Below, piece by piece: positions 35,868 through 47,310 of a stretch of DNA of 64,000 bases. Below the pieces are notes generated by a model. That model saw only the letters and a list, made by a program, of their open reading frames with translations. It was not told where the DNA came from and did no database searches. Both the position numbers and the translations under genes were made by a program. The stretch's first letter is position 1. Each line of letters begins with the position of its first letter. Origin of the DNA: Byssothecium circinans (Eukaryota; Ascomycota; Dothideomycetes; Pleosporales; Massarinaceae); the NCBI GenBank assembly GCA_010015675.1, contig ML976995.1:771643-835642 (forward strand), read 5' to 3'.

Positions 35868-37425
35868 GGCCTTTTCTTTGGGGGGATGGGGTTTTTGGTT
35901 TTGTGTGGTGTGGGTGGCTGGGTTGTTGAGGGAGGAGAAAGTCAGCACGAGCAATACGAGGTTAGTATTCTTCTCTTATAAGTTTTTTCTTCTTCTTTTC
36001 TTTCGTGGCTATAAGGGATGATGCGATCGCGCTCGCAATGGGAAGTCTCGATTCGTATTGGTGTTGGCGATGTTCATTATGCACAGGAGGGTTAAACTGC
36101 TTTGGGTAGGGAACGCGAGGGCGAGCTGAGGTTAGACTGTTGAATCTTACGCAGGCTCGCGTTCCTATCCTTTAGTAACAATTGTAGGTAGCACTTGTAA
36201 GGCCGAGTTGTGGAGAGTGTAATTTGAGCTCGCAATACTAGCCATCGGGCTTTGGGTTTGTAGATTCTGGTGCTCAGCAGTAGCATGTCGCGGATGCTTC
36301 GGAGCGTTTCGAGAATGCTTTGGGCACAGGGACTCCGTACAGATGCGTAGCTGGACTTACGGGACTGCCCTAGTGAGCCCCTTGGAGGAAGCAATCCTCA
36401 TTCCCCCATCGCAATGTTTTGGACGCTCGAGGGTTTTCTGAGGGAGGCCTGGGACAAACCGTTGTTCGCAAAGGGTGTGTTGGCTAGAACAATTCTCAAA
36501 TCATTCCACAGCTGCATGTCCACAGCTCAATGTGATCAAGATCGATGAATTGTGATTCCAGAGGGGAAAGGAACAAAATATCATGTGTTGAATGAGGAAA
36601 CGATGTAATGGGTGAAAGAGTGATGATTTTGAAGATGGGACGGATCGCTCCTGTTACAGATTCACAAGCCACTCGTGCATGTGACTGCGCCACTTCGACC
36701 GGTGAGCTTGCACAGCCATCCGTTTCCGCTATTGCAGGGGTACGAGGCGAAAAGGGCGGTCATTAATGATAGGCATTGATAACGGTTAGTGCTTACATTG
36801 CGGAGTTGAGGGTGGTTTTGTATTTTGCTGGATGACTCAGAGAACGACACCTAAACATATGCTTCAATTAAAGGGGAAAGTGTTCGCATACATTTTGTTT
36901 GATTCTTAATAATTGAACCTTTTCTTGACCATCTATTTTTCTTGATGGCGGAAAGCAGTTTGCGTAGATGCTGGTGGCTAGCCCCAGGTTTGCGAGGAAG
37001 CAGTTCGGCATGCTCAAAGCAACATAATATATGCACGTCTGTTCCTCTTCAATACTGTGCAAAATTCGTCCTGGGCTTATAATATTGTCTGGTCGAGACC
37101 ACCTCGAGTTGTCGATGCAGTGGTGTACCATCCAATGCGGTTAGGCGTACCATAAACCCGATCCCACGCATGCCCAGCTGACCGAAACTCTGTAATTCAG
37201 CCTCCGCCCTTCTCGCGCAGCGGTGCATCATAAGAGGGCGCAGAGCGTGAGTCAACTTCAATCCGCCCTGTTCGTAGTACTGTAGCGCTCCCATAATTAA
37301 AGCAGAGGCCATCCAGCCTGAGGCGAGAGTCTTGACTCATCTTCACTCACCCACCTCCACTTCTTCGAGGTTCGGCACTAACTGAACCATCGCAACCCCG
37401 ACAGCGCCCTTCGCATTGCAACTCC
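35868..37425. other. Intergenic region upstream of the kinase-HET fusion gene
   Basis: 1.56 kb between divergent genes. No gene or repeat was recognised; minus-strand frames here are short and look random. Confidence 0.5.
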
Positions 37426-40400
37426 ATGGCTTCCCAGGGCGCTTCCGCCACGAACTTTGACTTCAACGACATGGATTTCAGCGGCTTCTCTATGCCGCAG
37501 ACTTCGTATAATGGTGTGAAGAATGGCGTGATAGACAACACCTTCTTCGCCGACGAAGGTATCGACACCACGGAGTCATTTGGTCAACAGCCGTTCGACT
37601 CAATGTTCCTCCCGAACGCTGCCACTACTGGTATGGACATGAACAGCACGGACTTTGGCATGCAGCAACCTCTCGTAAGTATTTGGACACCCTTCTTTGA
37701 TGACAAATGGATAAGTAAGACTAACAGTGGTGTAGGCATTGGATAACACCTCTGGGAGTGCTTCATGGGGTAACACCTTTCCGCCTACACCCGCGCAATC
37801 ATTCGGTACCATGTATACCCCACAGCTCAATGCGACTGCTCTTGGCAAGCGCCCATTGCAGCTCGACGTCCAAGACTTCCCTCAAGCGAAGAGGCATGAA
37901 GGTCTTGGAGGAAGTGTGGATCTTGGCTTCTCACCATATCCCACTTCAGCATCAATAACGGGTTCCAGCTGGACTGTTGACACCCTACCTACGCCCTCCA
38001 GTACCAACGACATGATCGTGGGTATTAGCGATCACGCAGCTGATATGTGTGCGACATGGTTCGGCAAGTATAACATCCTGCCAACGTATGTATAGCCCAC
38101 CAACTACCCCTTGGATACGCATTCTAGAACTCTTTCGCTAATAATCTTACAGTGACAAGCACATTGAATCCCTCAGCCAACTGACTGGGGAACCTGCATC
38201 GGCGATTCGCCAGTGGTTCGGTCAAGCCCTCAAGCAGGGTTTCGGTCACGATTCTGCGTATAAGTCGCAGACCAGCGGTTTCACTCAGGACCCGCTCTTC
38301 CCTCACACCTCCCCAAGCACCTCGGATCTCATCGAGCAGCCCACAATTCCAGACCTTTCATGCTTCCACGACACGCAGGTACAGACAACTGCTACCTCCT
38401 CCCAAGCTCCACCACGTGGCGGTAAGAAAGGCTGCAACCCCACGGATGATCTATCATTATTAGCTCGCGACCCCAAGAAAATCTACCAGTGCACACGAAA
38501 GTGTGGTAAGCGATACGGTCGGAAGTGTGACTGGAAGAGGAACGAGGAAGAGGGATACCCCTCCAAGTCTTGGGTGTGTTCCCTCTGTGTCGAGCAAAAC
38601 ACGGAGCGAGTCAAGCCGAGCTTCAGGAAATACCATTTCTCACAGCACTTCCGCAATGTTCACCCTGGTCTGGACTGCAACGACTACGAGGAGGCCAGCG
38701 TTGTCCACAATGACACTGCCTTCCCGCGCAGGTGCGGTTTCTGTCCTCACCGCTTCGTGTCGAGACAGGACCGCATAGATCACATTGCAGAACATTTCAA
38801 GGAGGGAAAGTGCATGCTAGACTGGAACGATGGTGACAGCAACGACTTGGACAACACTGACGATGATGACGACAACGACGGCCGACCAGATGGCGGCGAC
38901 TACACCGACTTCCAGCCATTCTATCCACCTGGTAACGACTTCCAGGGCGGATCTGATTCCTCTAAGAGCAACGGAAGCGGTTCTAGTGGCCAACAACATC
39001 CACAGAATGACGGCTTCTTCCAGTTCCATCTACAACAATTCAACAACGGTAGCAATGGAGGAGCTTCATGTGATTCAGGCCAGCCTATTAGGCCAGAGCC
39101 GCAGGTTCCTGGAGACCAACGCGGAGACAATATCAGCTTCGAGCAGTACATTGACATCGATGGAGGCGCTGGCGGAGCCACTTCATGCGCCAAACAGCAT
39201 ATTAATGAGGCTTTACGAGCTTCATGCGACGAGCAGCGATTCGCTGGCGGCCAACAGGGTGAAACACCACGAGACGAGAGTAGCTCAATACATGGAAAGC
39301 CACAGACGACAACGGGAGTGGACTCGCAATCTCTGGCCCGAGATGCTGTCTCCCAGTCCCTAACCTCGCACCAGAAGAATGGCACTGACTCTGCAAATGC
39401 TGTCCTGACGTCTGTCGATATTCGGAAGATGATCAAGCTGATCCAGAAGTCCGAGATGTTACAGTCGTTGCTGATTGAGCATGGCCGTAGTAGAGGCGGC
39501 GAAGGAGGCGAAGGCGGTCGTGGTGCCATCACACTAGTTCGCATGATGAACGCACTTCTCGCGCTCCTAAGCCCATCACAACGCCAACCACCGATACTTC
39601 CACCGCCACTATCGCCACCAGACACTGATATCGCCGACGTCTTAATATCAAAGGCATTGGTATCCTCGCCCTCATTATGCTCCAAGACTGGGTGTTCGCC
39701 CGAGGGCGAACTGTTCGCGAAGGATTCGTGCTTCAATCTCACATCTGATCCGAATGTCACGCTACAGGTACAGACACACCTTTCGAGGTACAGTACAGAA
39801 AATGTATTGACAACTAAGCAGCAATACTGGCAAGGCCTAAGCACACTGATCGACCAAGGGTCCTTCCTCAGTATCAAACTCCTCGGCACTGGCGGCTTCA
39901 GTACAGTCGACGAAGTCATCCACCGCTCTACAAGCCTGCGGGTATCCCGCAAGACACTCAAGAACCGCCAGCAATCCGCCCTTAGCGAATTGAACAAAGA
40001 AGTCAAGACACTCCAGAAGCTGCGGCACCCTCACATTATCCGCCTCATCGGCGCCTATTCTCAAGGCGACAAGGTTTCGATACTTCTCTCTCCTGTTGCG
40101 GAAACTACACTCGCAGTATGGCTCGACAGGAACAGTGTCACGAGGTCTGATGGCCTGGCGAACACAATTGTCAAGATGCTAGGCTGCTTGTCTTCCACGA
40201 TACGCTACTTACATGAACAGCGGCCCGTTGTCAAACACATGGATATCAAGCCCCAGAACATCCTCGTCATGCAAGGAAGCCAGGAGTTCCCGCACGTGGT
40301 ACTCAGCGACTTTGGCATCAGCTCGACCGAAGAAAACACGTCGCTGGACGGCAATGGCAAGCACACGCCGCTTACTCGCCAATACTCTGCCCCCGAAGTC

Positions 40401-41831
40401 TCGGAAGGCATTTCTCGTGAAATGGCATCCGACATCTGGAGTCTTGGCTGCGTCTTCGCCGAGATGGCGACAGTGGCCTTCAGTCACGACGACGAGCAAT
40501 GGCGCGAGTTCCGCAGTCAGTTCTTAGGCCGCAACGCTAATTACTACTGTCAAGACATTCCCGCGCTGCAGGCCTGGCTAACGCAGTTCCTTGAGGAACC
40601 GGAAGCGAGCCTGCAGGAACTGACTGTAGTATCCACGGTCAAGTCTATGCTGAACGCTGAGCCGTCTGATCGTCCTGATGCAGCGATGTTGACTATGGTC
40701 TTCACGCCTGCACCTTGCTGTCTCAGCTGGCCAAACGAGCAAGTTTCTTTCCCTGGCCCTCGCGAGGAGATGCAAACTCTTGAGTCACTCACTCATGAAG
40801 AGGACGGCTGTTGCCGTGCTCAATTCCAGTTTGGCGACTTAGTCGATAAGAACGTTCAGTCCACTGACGTTACTTTGGATACACTATCCATAATCCCCCC
40901 CGCCGGAAAAGAGACCTTCTCGTCCGCGAAGAAATGGCTCCACGAATGTTCTCACGGCCACTCCGCCTGCGAATACCACCACAAACCCCTGTCCAAGGAC
41001 CTACCCACACGCCTAGTGGACATCCGTACGGACAAATCCGAAGGAATCGGATGCATCCGCATCGTCAACACCGCCCAGCTCCCAGCCAGCCAAGAGTCCA
41101 TCACCTACGCAGCGCTAAGCTACCCATGGAGCCAGGAAGATTTCACGCTGACAACCAGCCACACGCCGGGCGACCCGGTACCCAGCGACAAGCTCTCCAG
41201 CGCGCTCAACGATGCGATCCAAGCCGCATCCCGCACCGGGTACGACTACATCTGGACCGACAGTCTCTGCGTCGTGCAAGACTCGCCTGCCGACAAGCAG
41301 CGCGAATGCCGCGCCATGGCCTCCACATTCCGCAATGCGGACCTAACCATTGCCCAAGTCGACACCACGAGTCCGCTGCAACCCATACCCACGCCCATAG
41401 ATCACAACAAGAGCGACAGTAGGAGGAGGAGGAGTAATCGACGCTGTAGCGACAACCCCCTGACCTTGCTTTCCCCGACAGAAGCAGTATCGCGACCCCT
41501 TGACTACAATTGGGATGCTTGGGATACTCGTCCCTGGGTTCTCCAAGAACGCCTCCTTTGCCGCCGTCTGCTGCACTTCGGTGCCGAGCAACTGTACTGG
41601 GAGTGTAATAGTCTCAAGGCGAGCGAGACGTTCCCGCAGGGACTGCCGCCGCTGCTTTGGGAGAAGGTGCATATGAAGACGACGTCGACGTCGACGTCGG
41701 CTGCGAGTCTTGACGGTAGAGCGGAGATGCCTAGTGGAGGGTTTGGTAGGGCTGGGCGGGCTGAGGGAGCACGGTCGTTGTGTAGGAGTGGAGATGTTAT
41801 AGGGGGTGGAGACAGTGATGGGCTAGTGTAA
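37426..41831 (+). CDS. Homeodomain-like / Cys-His zinc-finger / protein kinase / HET-domain fusion
   Basis: Exons 37426-37674, 37736-38085 and 38153-41831 (introns of 61 and 67 nt) give about 1425 residues. Modules run in this order. Residues 1-180 are a Phe/Asp/Ser-rich, activation-domain-like leader. Residues about 185-230 form a homeodomain-like three-helix segment (CATWFGKYNILPT, then LTGEPASAIRQWFGQALKQG) split by intron 2. Cys/His-rich modules lie at about 316-370, with a C2H2 finger at 394-414 (CGFC…HIAEH). An acidic, Gly/Ser linker follows. A Ser/Thr kinase spans about 765-1060, with glycine loop GTGGFSTV, Lys in RKTL, catalytic loop HMDIKPQNIL, DFG and APE all present. A HET domain spans about 1140-1345, with YAALSYPWS, YIWTDSLCVVQDSPADKQRE and RPWVLQERLL. 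Kinase and HET share one exon, so the fusion is real in the DNA. HET proteins drive incompatibility cell death. The protein ends about 100 residues after RPWVLQERLL, shorter than usual. Confidence 0.9.
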
Positions 41832-42466
41832 TCTTCCTTTGTGGAACTTACACCATCCACCCCTTCCTGTGTTTTAGCGGCGGGTTTTCTTATGGGGAGT
41901 TCTTCGGTATAAGGTCTCAATGATATTCATCGTCATCATACATCACCACTGTTGCTTTTTTAAACCACTGGTGTCATACAACCCTGTGACGGTCTTCCGC
42001 TTAACTGTAGTTTTCAATATAAACAGACAAAATTGTTCAAAAATAGTGTGTTGTGATTGTGATTGTGTTTGGCTAGACGACGCGCTCACCTTACCCGCTC
42101 GTCGTGTCGTGGAACCACATATCTGCCTAGAACATCAAACCTGACCAAGTGACCTTATACGGTACTCAGTGTCCATACCACCACCCATCCCGAACCAGCA
42201 CATCAAAGACGCATCTATCAAACAGCAAGACATGATCATATTCCACGCACACCCACACGTGCCATTCGAACTACCCAAAACCGAACCATGCCGATGCCTT
42301 CTCTCCGCCCCAATCCCCTCAGTTCCCCCCAAAACCCCAACCAAACAGCACATAGTACTGTACCCACCACGAGTAAACGCGCACCTTCCCTAAAATTACA
42401 CTCCTCGTATCTTTTCACACCATCAACCACCACTCTCCACCTCACGGTATCCACACCACACCCAAT
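41832..42466. other. Convergent 3' intergenic region
   Basis: This lies between the ends of the fusion gene and NUP85. No gene is seen. I looked here for a continuation of the HET protein: a weak gtgtaa…tttag pair could splice near 41827-41879, but the following frames do not contain the usual post-HET sequence. Confidence 0.5.
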
Positions 42467-45400
42467 TCAAGCCTTCACCTCCCCCTCAGCAAACGCCCTC
42501 GCCAACTCCCTAGCAACCCCCAGCCTCAGCACCCTAATCAGCTCCTCCCCCTGCGCTCCCCTGGGGAACCCCTTCCTCCAATCCCACCCACGCCTGCTAT
42601 CATCCACTTTCCCATCCTGGATGAGAAACGCCGAGCTCTCTGTGCTCACGCCGCCCGCGGAGCTGAAATCCGTAGATCCGATGAGCGAGTACTGCGACGA
42701 AAGGTCCGATGTTGTCTGACGAAGATTATAGTGAGAGTGTGAAGGCGATGTATTAGAGGTGGCGTTTGCGGCGGCGAATGTGGTTTGGAGCGCTTCTTCG
42801 CATTGGTTCTGGATCATGCTGGGGGCTGTGTCGTAGTCTTCTATTGCGGCGAGGAGGGAGTAGAGATGGCGGAGGTTGAGCGTGCGTTTGGGTTCTAAGG
42901 TGTGTGAGCTTTCTTGCCTAGTATATAAAAGCACAAGGTAAACTTACGGTTCACAAATACGAGGGCCTCACCCAGTAGGGGCAGGAGCACGTCAACTTGC
43001 ACCACGGTCTCTACTTCAGGGTCATAGAGACCTCCCCGTATGCTGGACGCTGCACTCGCGATGATAACCATGAGCGAATTTGCTGCTGCTCGTTTCCGTG
43101 CCATGGGCCGATGTGCTGGCTTCTCTCCGTCCTTCAGTAGCACTTCTTCGTCTCTCAGGTCGTAATACTTGCGGATTGTCGCGTAGCCGCTGAGATGATT
43201 CGAAAGCAATTGTGCGGCTTCTGTGTCGAGACTTGCAAGCTTGGTGAGTGTCTGCTTTGGTGAGGTAACAAGGGATCTGAGAGAGTGGTCCAGTTCCGCG
43301 GGAGGTGGATAGGCGATAGATTTGATGAGACAATGTGCGACGAGGACACGCAGCACCTCTTGTATCTTTGAGGCTGCGTGAGCGCGTGCGTAGTAGAGAA
43401 GGGTGTCGCCGTAATCTTGGGTGTTCGCGTGTAGATGATCGGCGTATTTCTAGAGACAAGTCAGTGAGCTTCTAGAGGGTGGAACGGGGTATTACTCACC
43501 AGAGCTATGCCCAGAGCCTGCTTGGACAGACCCATGTTGTGGCATAATTGAGTGATCTTGTCGACTCGCTCCGCCGACTGTAAAGGTAACTGATCCAGTA
43601 TCCTCTCTATCCTCTCGTTTGCCAAAACTGTATCATCCAACCTGCCAAGGACCTGGATTGCGAGCTCCCAGCCTTCCCGTTTCGTTTTACCATCTTGGCT
43701 GGTAATCTCGCCCTTCGACGTGAGCAGCTTAGAGTAGGTCGCAAGTAATTCGTCCTGAGAGACGCCGGTTGGGTGCCTCTCTGTGTAGCTCAAGACCATG
43801 AGATCACTCGCATCGAACCCATCCATGATGTCGTCTGGGGGTTTCAGCCAACGGCCACCTGTCGCAACCTCGGCCACCGCAGAAGCTATAACGAGAGACG
43901 ATCCTCGCAAAATCTGCAGAGCAGCTTCAACATTGTCGTCGACAATGCATGCGACTCCGACTTCAAACCGATCTGTGGTATTTATCGTGAATTCCTCTTC
44001 GCTGCCCAGCACAGCAGCGAATGCAGAGCTCATACGCGTGCAATATGCCTTAATTGGAACAACATCGACTTCTCGTATACGCCGTGCCTGCGCGATGCTC
44101 TGACGGGACGCGGCGAGACTTCCTGGCGCAACCTCCACCTCTTCACCATCCCACCAAATCGTAAGGCCGAGGGTCGCATCGATCCAGTCTGCAGATATAG
44201 CAATGATCTCCTCCTCGTGGCCAAGTAGTAGCAGATACAATCTGCTGAGGTTCTGGTAGACAGACCACGGTACTTTGCTCTCTGCTTTCCGGCTGGCTAC
44301 ACTTAGGTGAAAACTGGCTTGTGATTGGGAGATGCCAAAGTGCGAGGCTTGGAAGGGCTGTGATACGGAATGTCTGCTTTTGCTGTCGCCTTCAGAGAGC
44401 TCTTCCAGATCGTCGCACGCCTGCTTTGCATGTTTTCTGAAGATGCTCCAGTCGCTGCCCTTGATATCCCAATCATCCACGCGGACGGCTGGGCACTCAC
44501 GAATGAGATTCATAGCAACCTGAACGGCCTCCTCTGCATATCGGCATTGATATTCCTTGTATCCAGAGGCCCCGGCCTCGTCATCCTGCGCGGTGTAGGC
44601 CACTGAAAAATTGGCTCCTCGAAGCAACTCCAGTGTCTTGTCAAACTCCCCGCGGAAAGCTGAAGCATGCACTGCGTCCCAGAAATACTCGTGTTTCGAG
44701 TATCCCTTTGTCTCTTTTAGAACCATGTCGACTTCCGAGGCGGTAGAACGGTATTTATTGAGCCAATCGATCAGAATCTTAGGTATGGGGGTGTAGTTGT
44801 CTGTACCGATGCGCGCGAGGGCGAGGGATGGTGCTCCGAAACGCGACGGGCTTGCGACGGGGCGAGGATGGTGAATGTTCATGAGTAGGTCGGATAGTTT
44901 CGCGGCATTCGAGAGAGCAGAAAAAGCGCCTGTGCGGCTTGACGCCAAACTTCGTGATGTCTGCAGCGTAGTTTGCCATACGCCTAGTAGCTCCTGGGCA
45001 ACATCTCCAAGCACTCCAGCCCTCTTCTCGGGCGCATCGTTTGCGAAAGAGTCAGCCAACTTTTCCAACAGCCGCTCCGTCTCGAGTATGATTGCGTCCG
45101 GCTCATGTAGCGATATGCGGTCGTTGCTCGGGGTGAGTCCTCTGGCAAGGTCCGATAATTGATATTTCTCTTGTTTCTCGCCCATCCGTACAATTGCCGG
45201 GCCAGACACAGATTCAATAGCGCTTGTCTGGGAGGCGACGGATTGCGAAAGCGGATTTTGAGGCCTTGGGCGGCGCAGGGCATGAAGCTGGTCGTCGTCG
45301 GTTTCGTCCTCCTCCATGTCTTCGTCTTCGTCATCCTCCATGTCTTCATCCTCTTCGTCAGCTTCCTCCTGCCCCTCTGCAGGTCGAGGGGGACTGCTTG

Positions 45401-45743
45401 GTAAGCGCCAACCTGAGCTCGTAGTCCGTCCGCGCTGTGATCCCGGCCGTCCTGACGTCGAGGCTTTGTATGATCCCGAGCCAATACCCTCAAGAACACC
45501 ATGTCGCGGCGGAGAACTGTTGATTGTCGAGAAGTTCCATTGTCCTTGCGGTTGGAAATTCGGGCGCGAGGTTCCAAAGAGGGTGTTGTTCAGCTTGGGT
45601 GGGGGACCGGCTGGTGTACTCGATGGCGCGACGGAAAAGTCGAGTGGTGGAGGACCAGCGGGCGTGGTAGAAGGGATGTCTGGGCGCGTAGAGCGGCGAC
45701 TAGGAGTTGATGGAGGCGTAGAGCCCTCGGGGACGCGGAACAT
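42467..45743 (-). CDS. NUP85: Nucleoporin NUP85 (Y-complex of the nuclear pore)
   Basis: This is a scaffold nucleoporin of the Y-shaped Nup84/Nup107 complex at the nuclear envelope. Exons 45743-43500, 43449-42948 and 42894-42467 (introns of 50 and 53 nt) give about 1057 residues. The first 190 residues are Pro/Ser-rich with an acidic Asp/Glu run (about 130-150), as in filamentous-fungal orthologues that are longer than yeast Nup85. The helical-repeat body contains the family block YSKHEYFWDAVHASAFRGEF, WSVYQNLSRLYLLLLGHEEE and the crown/tail helices with HLSGYATIRKYYDLRDEEV in exon 2. Exon 3 carries LRHLYSLLAAIEDYDTAPSM and ends in a basic helix. Splicing at both introns keeps the helical pattern. 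It is divergent from the SYLF gene. Confidence 0.9.
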
Positions 45744-47310
45744 GTTTACGGTGGGAAAGCTGTGTGTGTTTGGAGATTGAGCGAGAGGAAGCGGTCTCGT
45801 AGCTAGGCTGCCCGACTATGGCGCAATTGGCATTATAGAATCTAGGATTGAAGCGCCTGCAGTTTGCACCTAGCGAAAGAGCGAACAGTGAAGCGGGATA
45901 GCGAGAGTGCAGTCGTGCTCTCTCACCGAAAACAACAAAGTTCAAAGCTTCAGTCGCGCCAAGCCTGGAGATTGGCGCGATTGGCGCGCGGCAGATGTTA
46001 CCATCTTTGAAGATCTACAGGGCATACGTTCACTGCTAGACGGCGCCGCAGCCCGAGATATCTCTTCGTCCGTACGTTTCCCAGATGCAGTAGTGGGTTG
46101 TGCAAATTGTCTAGAAATGCATCGCTGTTCATCATACGAAAGGCCTGTTATACACTATTACTTACTGTACCCTTGGTGATGGATTGGAACACCATGCTAG
46201 AATGATATTGGATGATATGTCTCAGGCGCTTTAGACTTTGTTACTGTATGACTCGGCAAAAGATGTGGAAAACCCAACTCTGCCTCAACTTTGCCTTTTT
46301 ATCTTGACTACAGCACCAAGTCTTCGGCTTCGTGTATGATGAAACTTGACGTTCCCAACTACTTTCATACCGTCTGCTTGTTCACCTGTCAGTTTCGGAG
46401 GAGCTGGATTGGACAGATACCTTCATAGGTACGGCGGCCGTAAGAGGCCATGACCACATCGGATAGGATATGTTCGAAGCCTGCTTGCGTTTCTTCTAAG
46501 TTGAAATCGTCCCTGCGGTCAGAGTTGCTCCCTTTCCACGCTCAAAAGGGACTGTTACCAAATAAGTCACCAAAGTAGTCGTCGTTGCATTATTAGTTTA
46601 GGTACGTTGAGCGTTCGGACACTCGGGGAAGGCTTCCCCACATCACCAGTGACATGTCTCCTTCAATATGCCTCTAACTTAATCTCCGCCGTGCGACCCA
46701 TCTGCAATGTTGTCTCGGGGAATGACTCGTTGGAATGCGGCCTCCCACGGCCGTCGGGCTTCGATTGTTCATCCGTTGCTTTTCCATGATGGCGCGCCAC
46801 CAGCTGCCAGGGTCGGGCGTTGCTGTTGGCGAATCAACCAGGCCCCCATGAAACTCAATTCACCCAACGTCCGGATCCAGACGCAATGCATCCATGGTAC
46901 GCACACAGCCGACTCGCTCGTTCGTCCTCGTCCCGGTTCCCCTGCCCAGCGCCGGACCAGCAACAACGATGCAGGGGTGGGCCGAGACTGAAGAGGCAAG
47001 CTATGATGACAGCGCCACAAAATCTTCCCATATCGGCTGCGAGGAGCATTTGACGTGGATGCATGACAAGCCGCCGCTCGCCGGCTGCGCACCCTTCCAC
47101 GCACTACTAATCTGCTTGCGCAGCCGCTCACCCCATTCCCCATTCTTCACGGCCTCCACCGCTTCGCTGCCGTGCGACTGTGTTTATATGAACGAATGCG
47201 CCTTCTCTAATGTCTAATCGGCGGTGCGCTGTTCATCACAATACAAATCCCCGCGCCCCTCTGCTACTATCCAACTCCGAGCTCCCACCTCGTGTGAGCT
47301 CTCGGTTGCG
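45744..47310. other. Divergent intergenic region, NUP85 and SYLF genes
   Basis: 1.57 kb containing both promoters. No gene, tRNA or mobile element is recognised; all open frames are short. Confidence 0.5.

Noticed and set aside
38921..40006. 361-codon antisense frame inside the kinase-HET fusion gene
   Set aside because: Shadow frame; the sense strand here encodes the linker and the start of the kinase.
41827..41879. Possible intron extending the HET protein past its stop
   Set aside because: The donor gtgtaa is poor, and the frame after the candidate acceptor does not resemble post-HET sequence.
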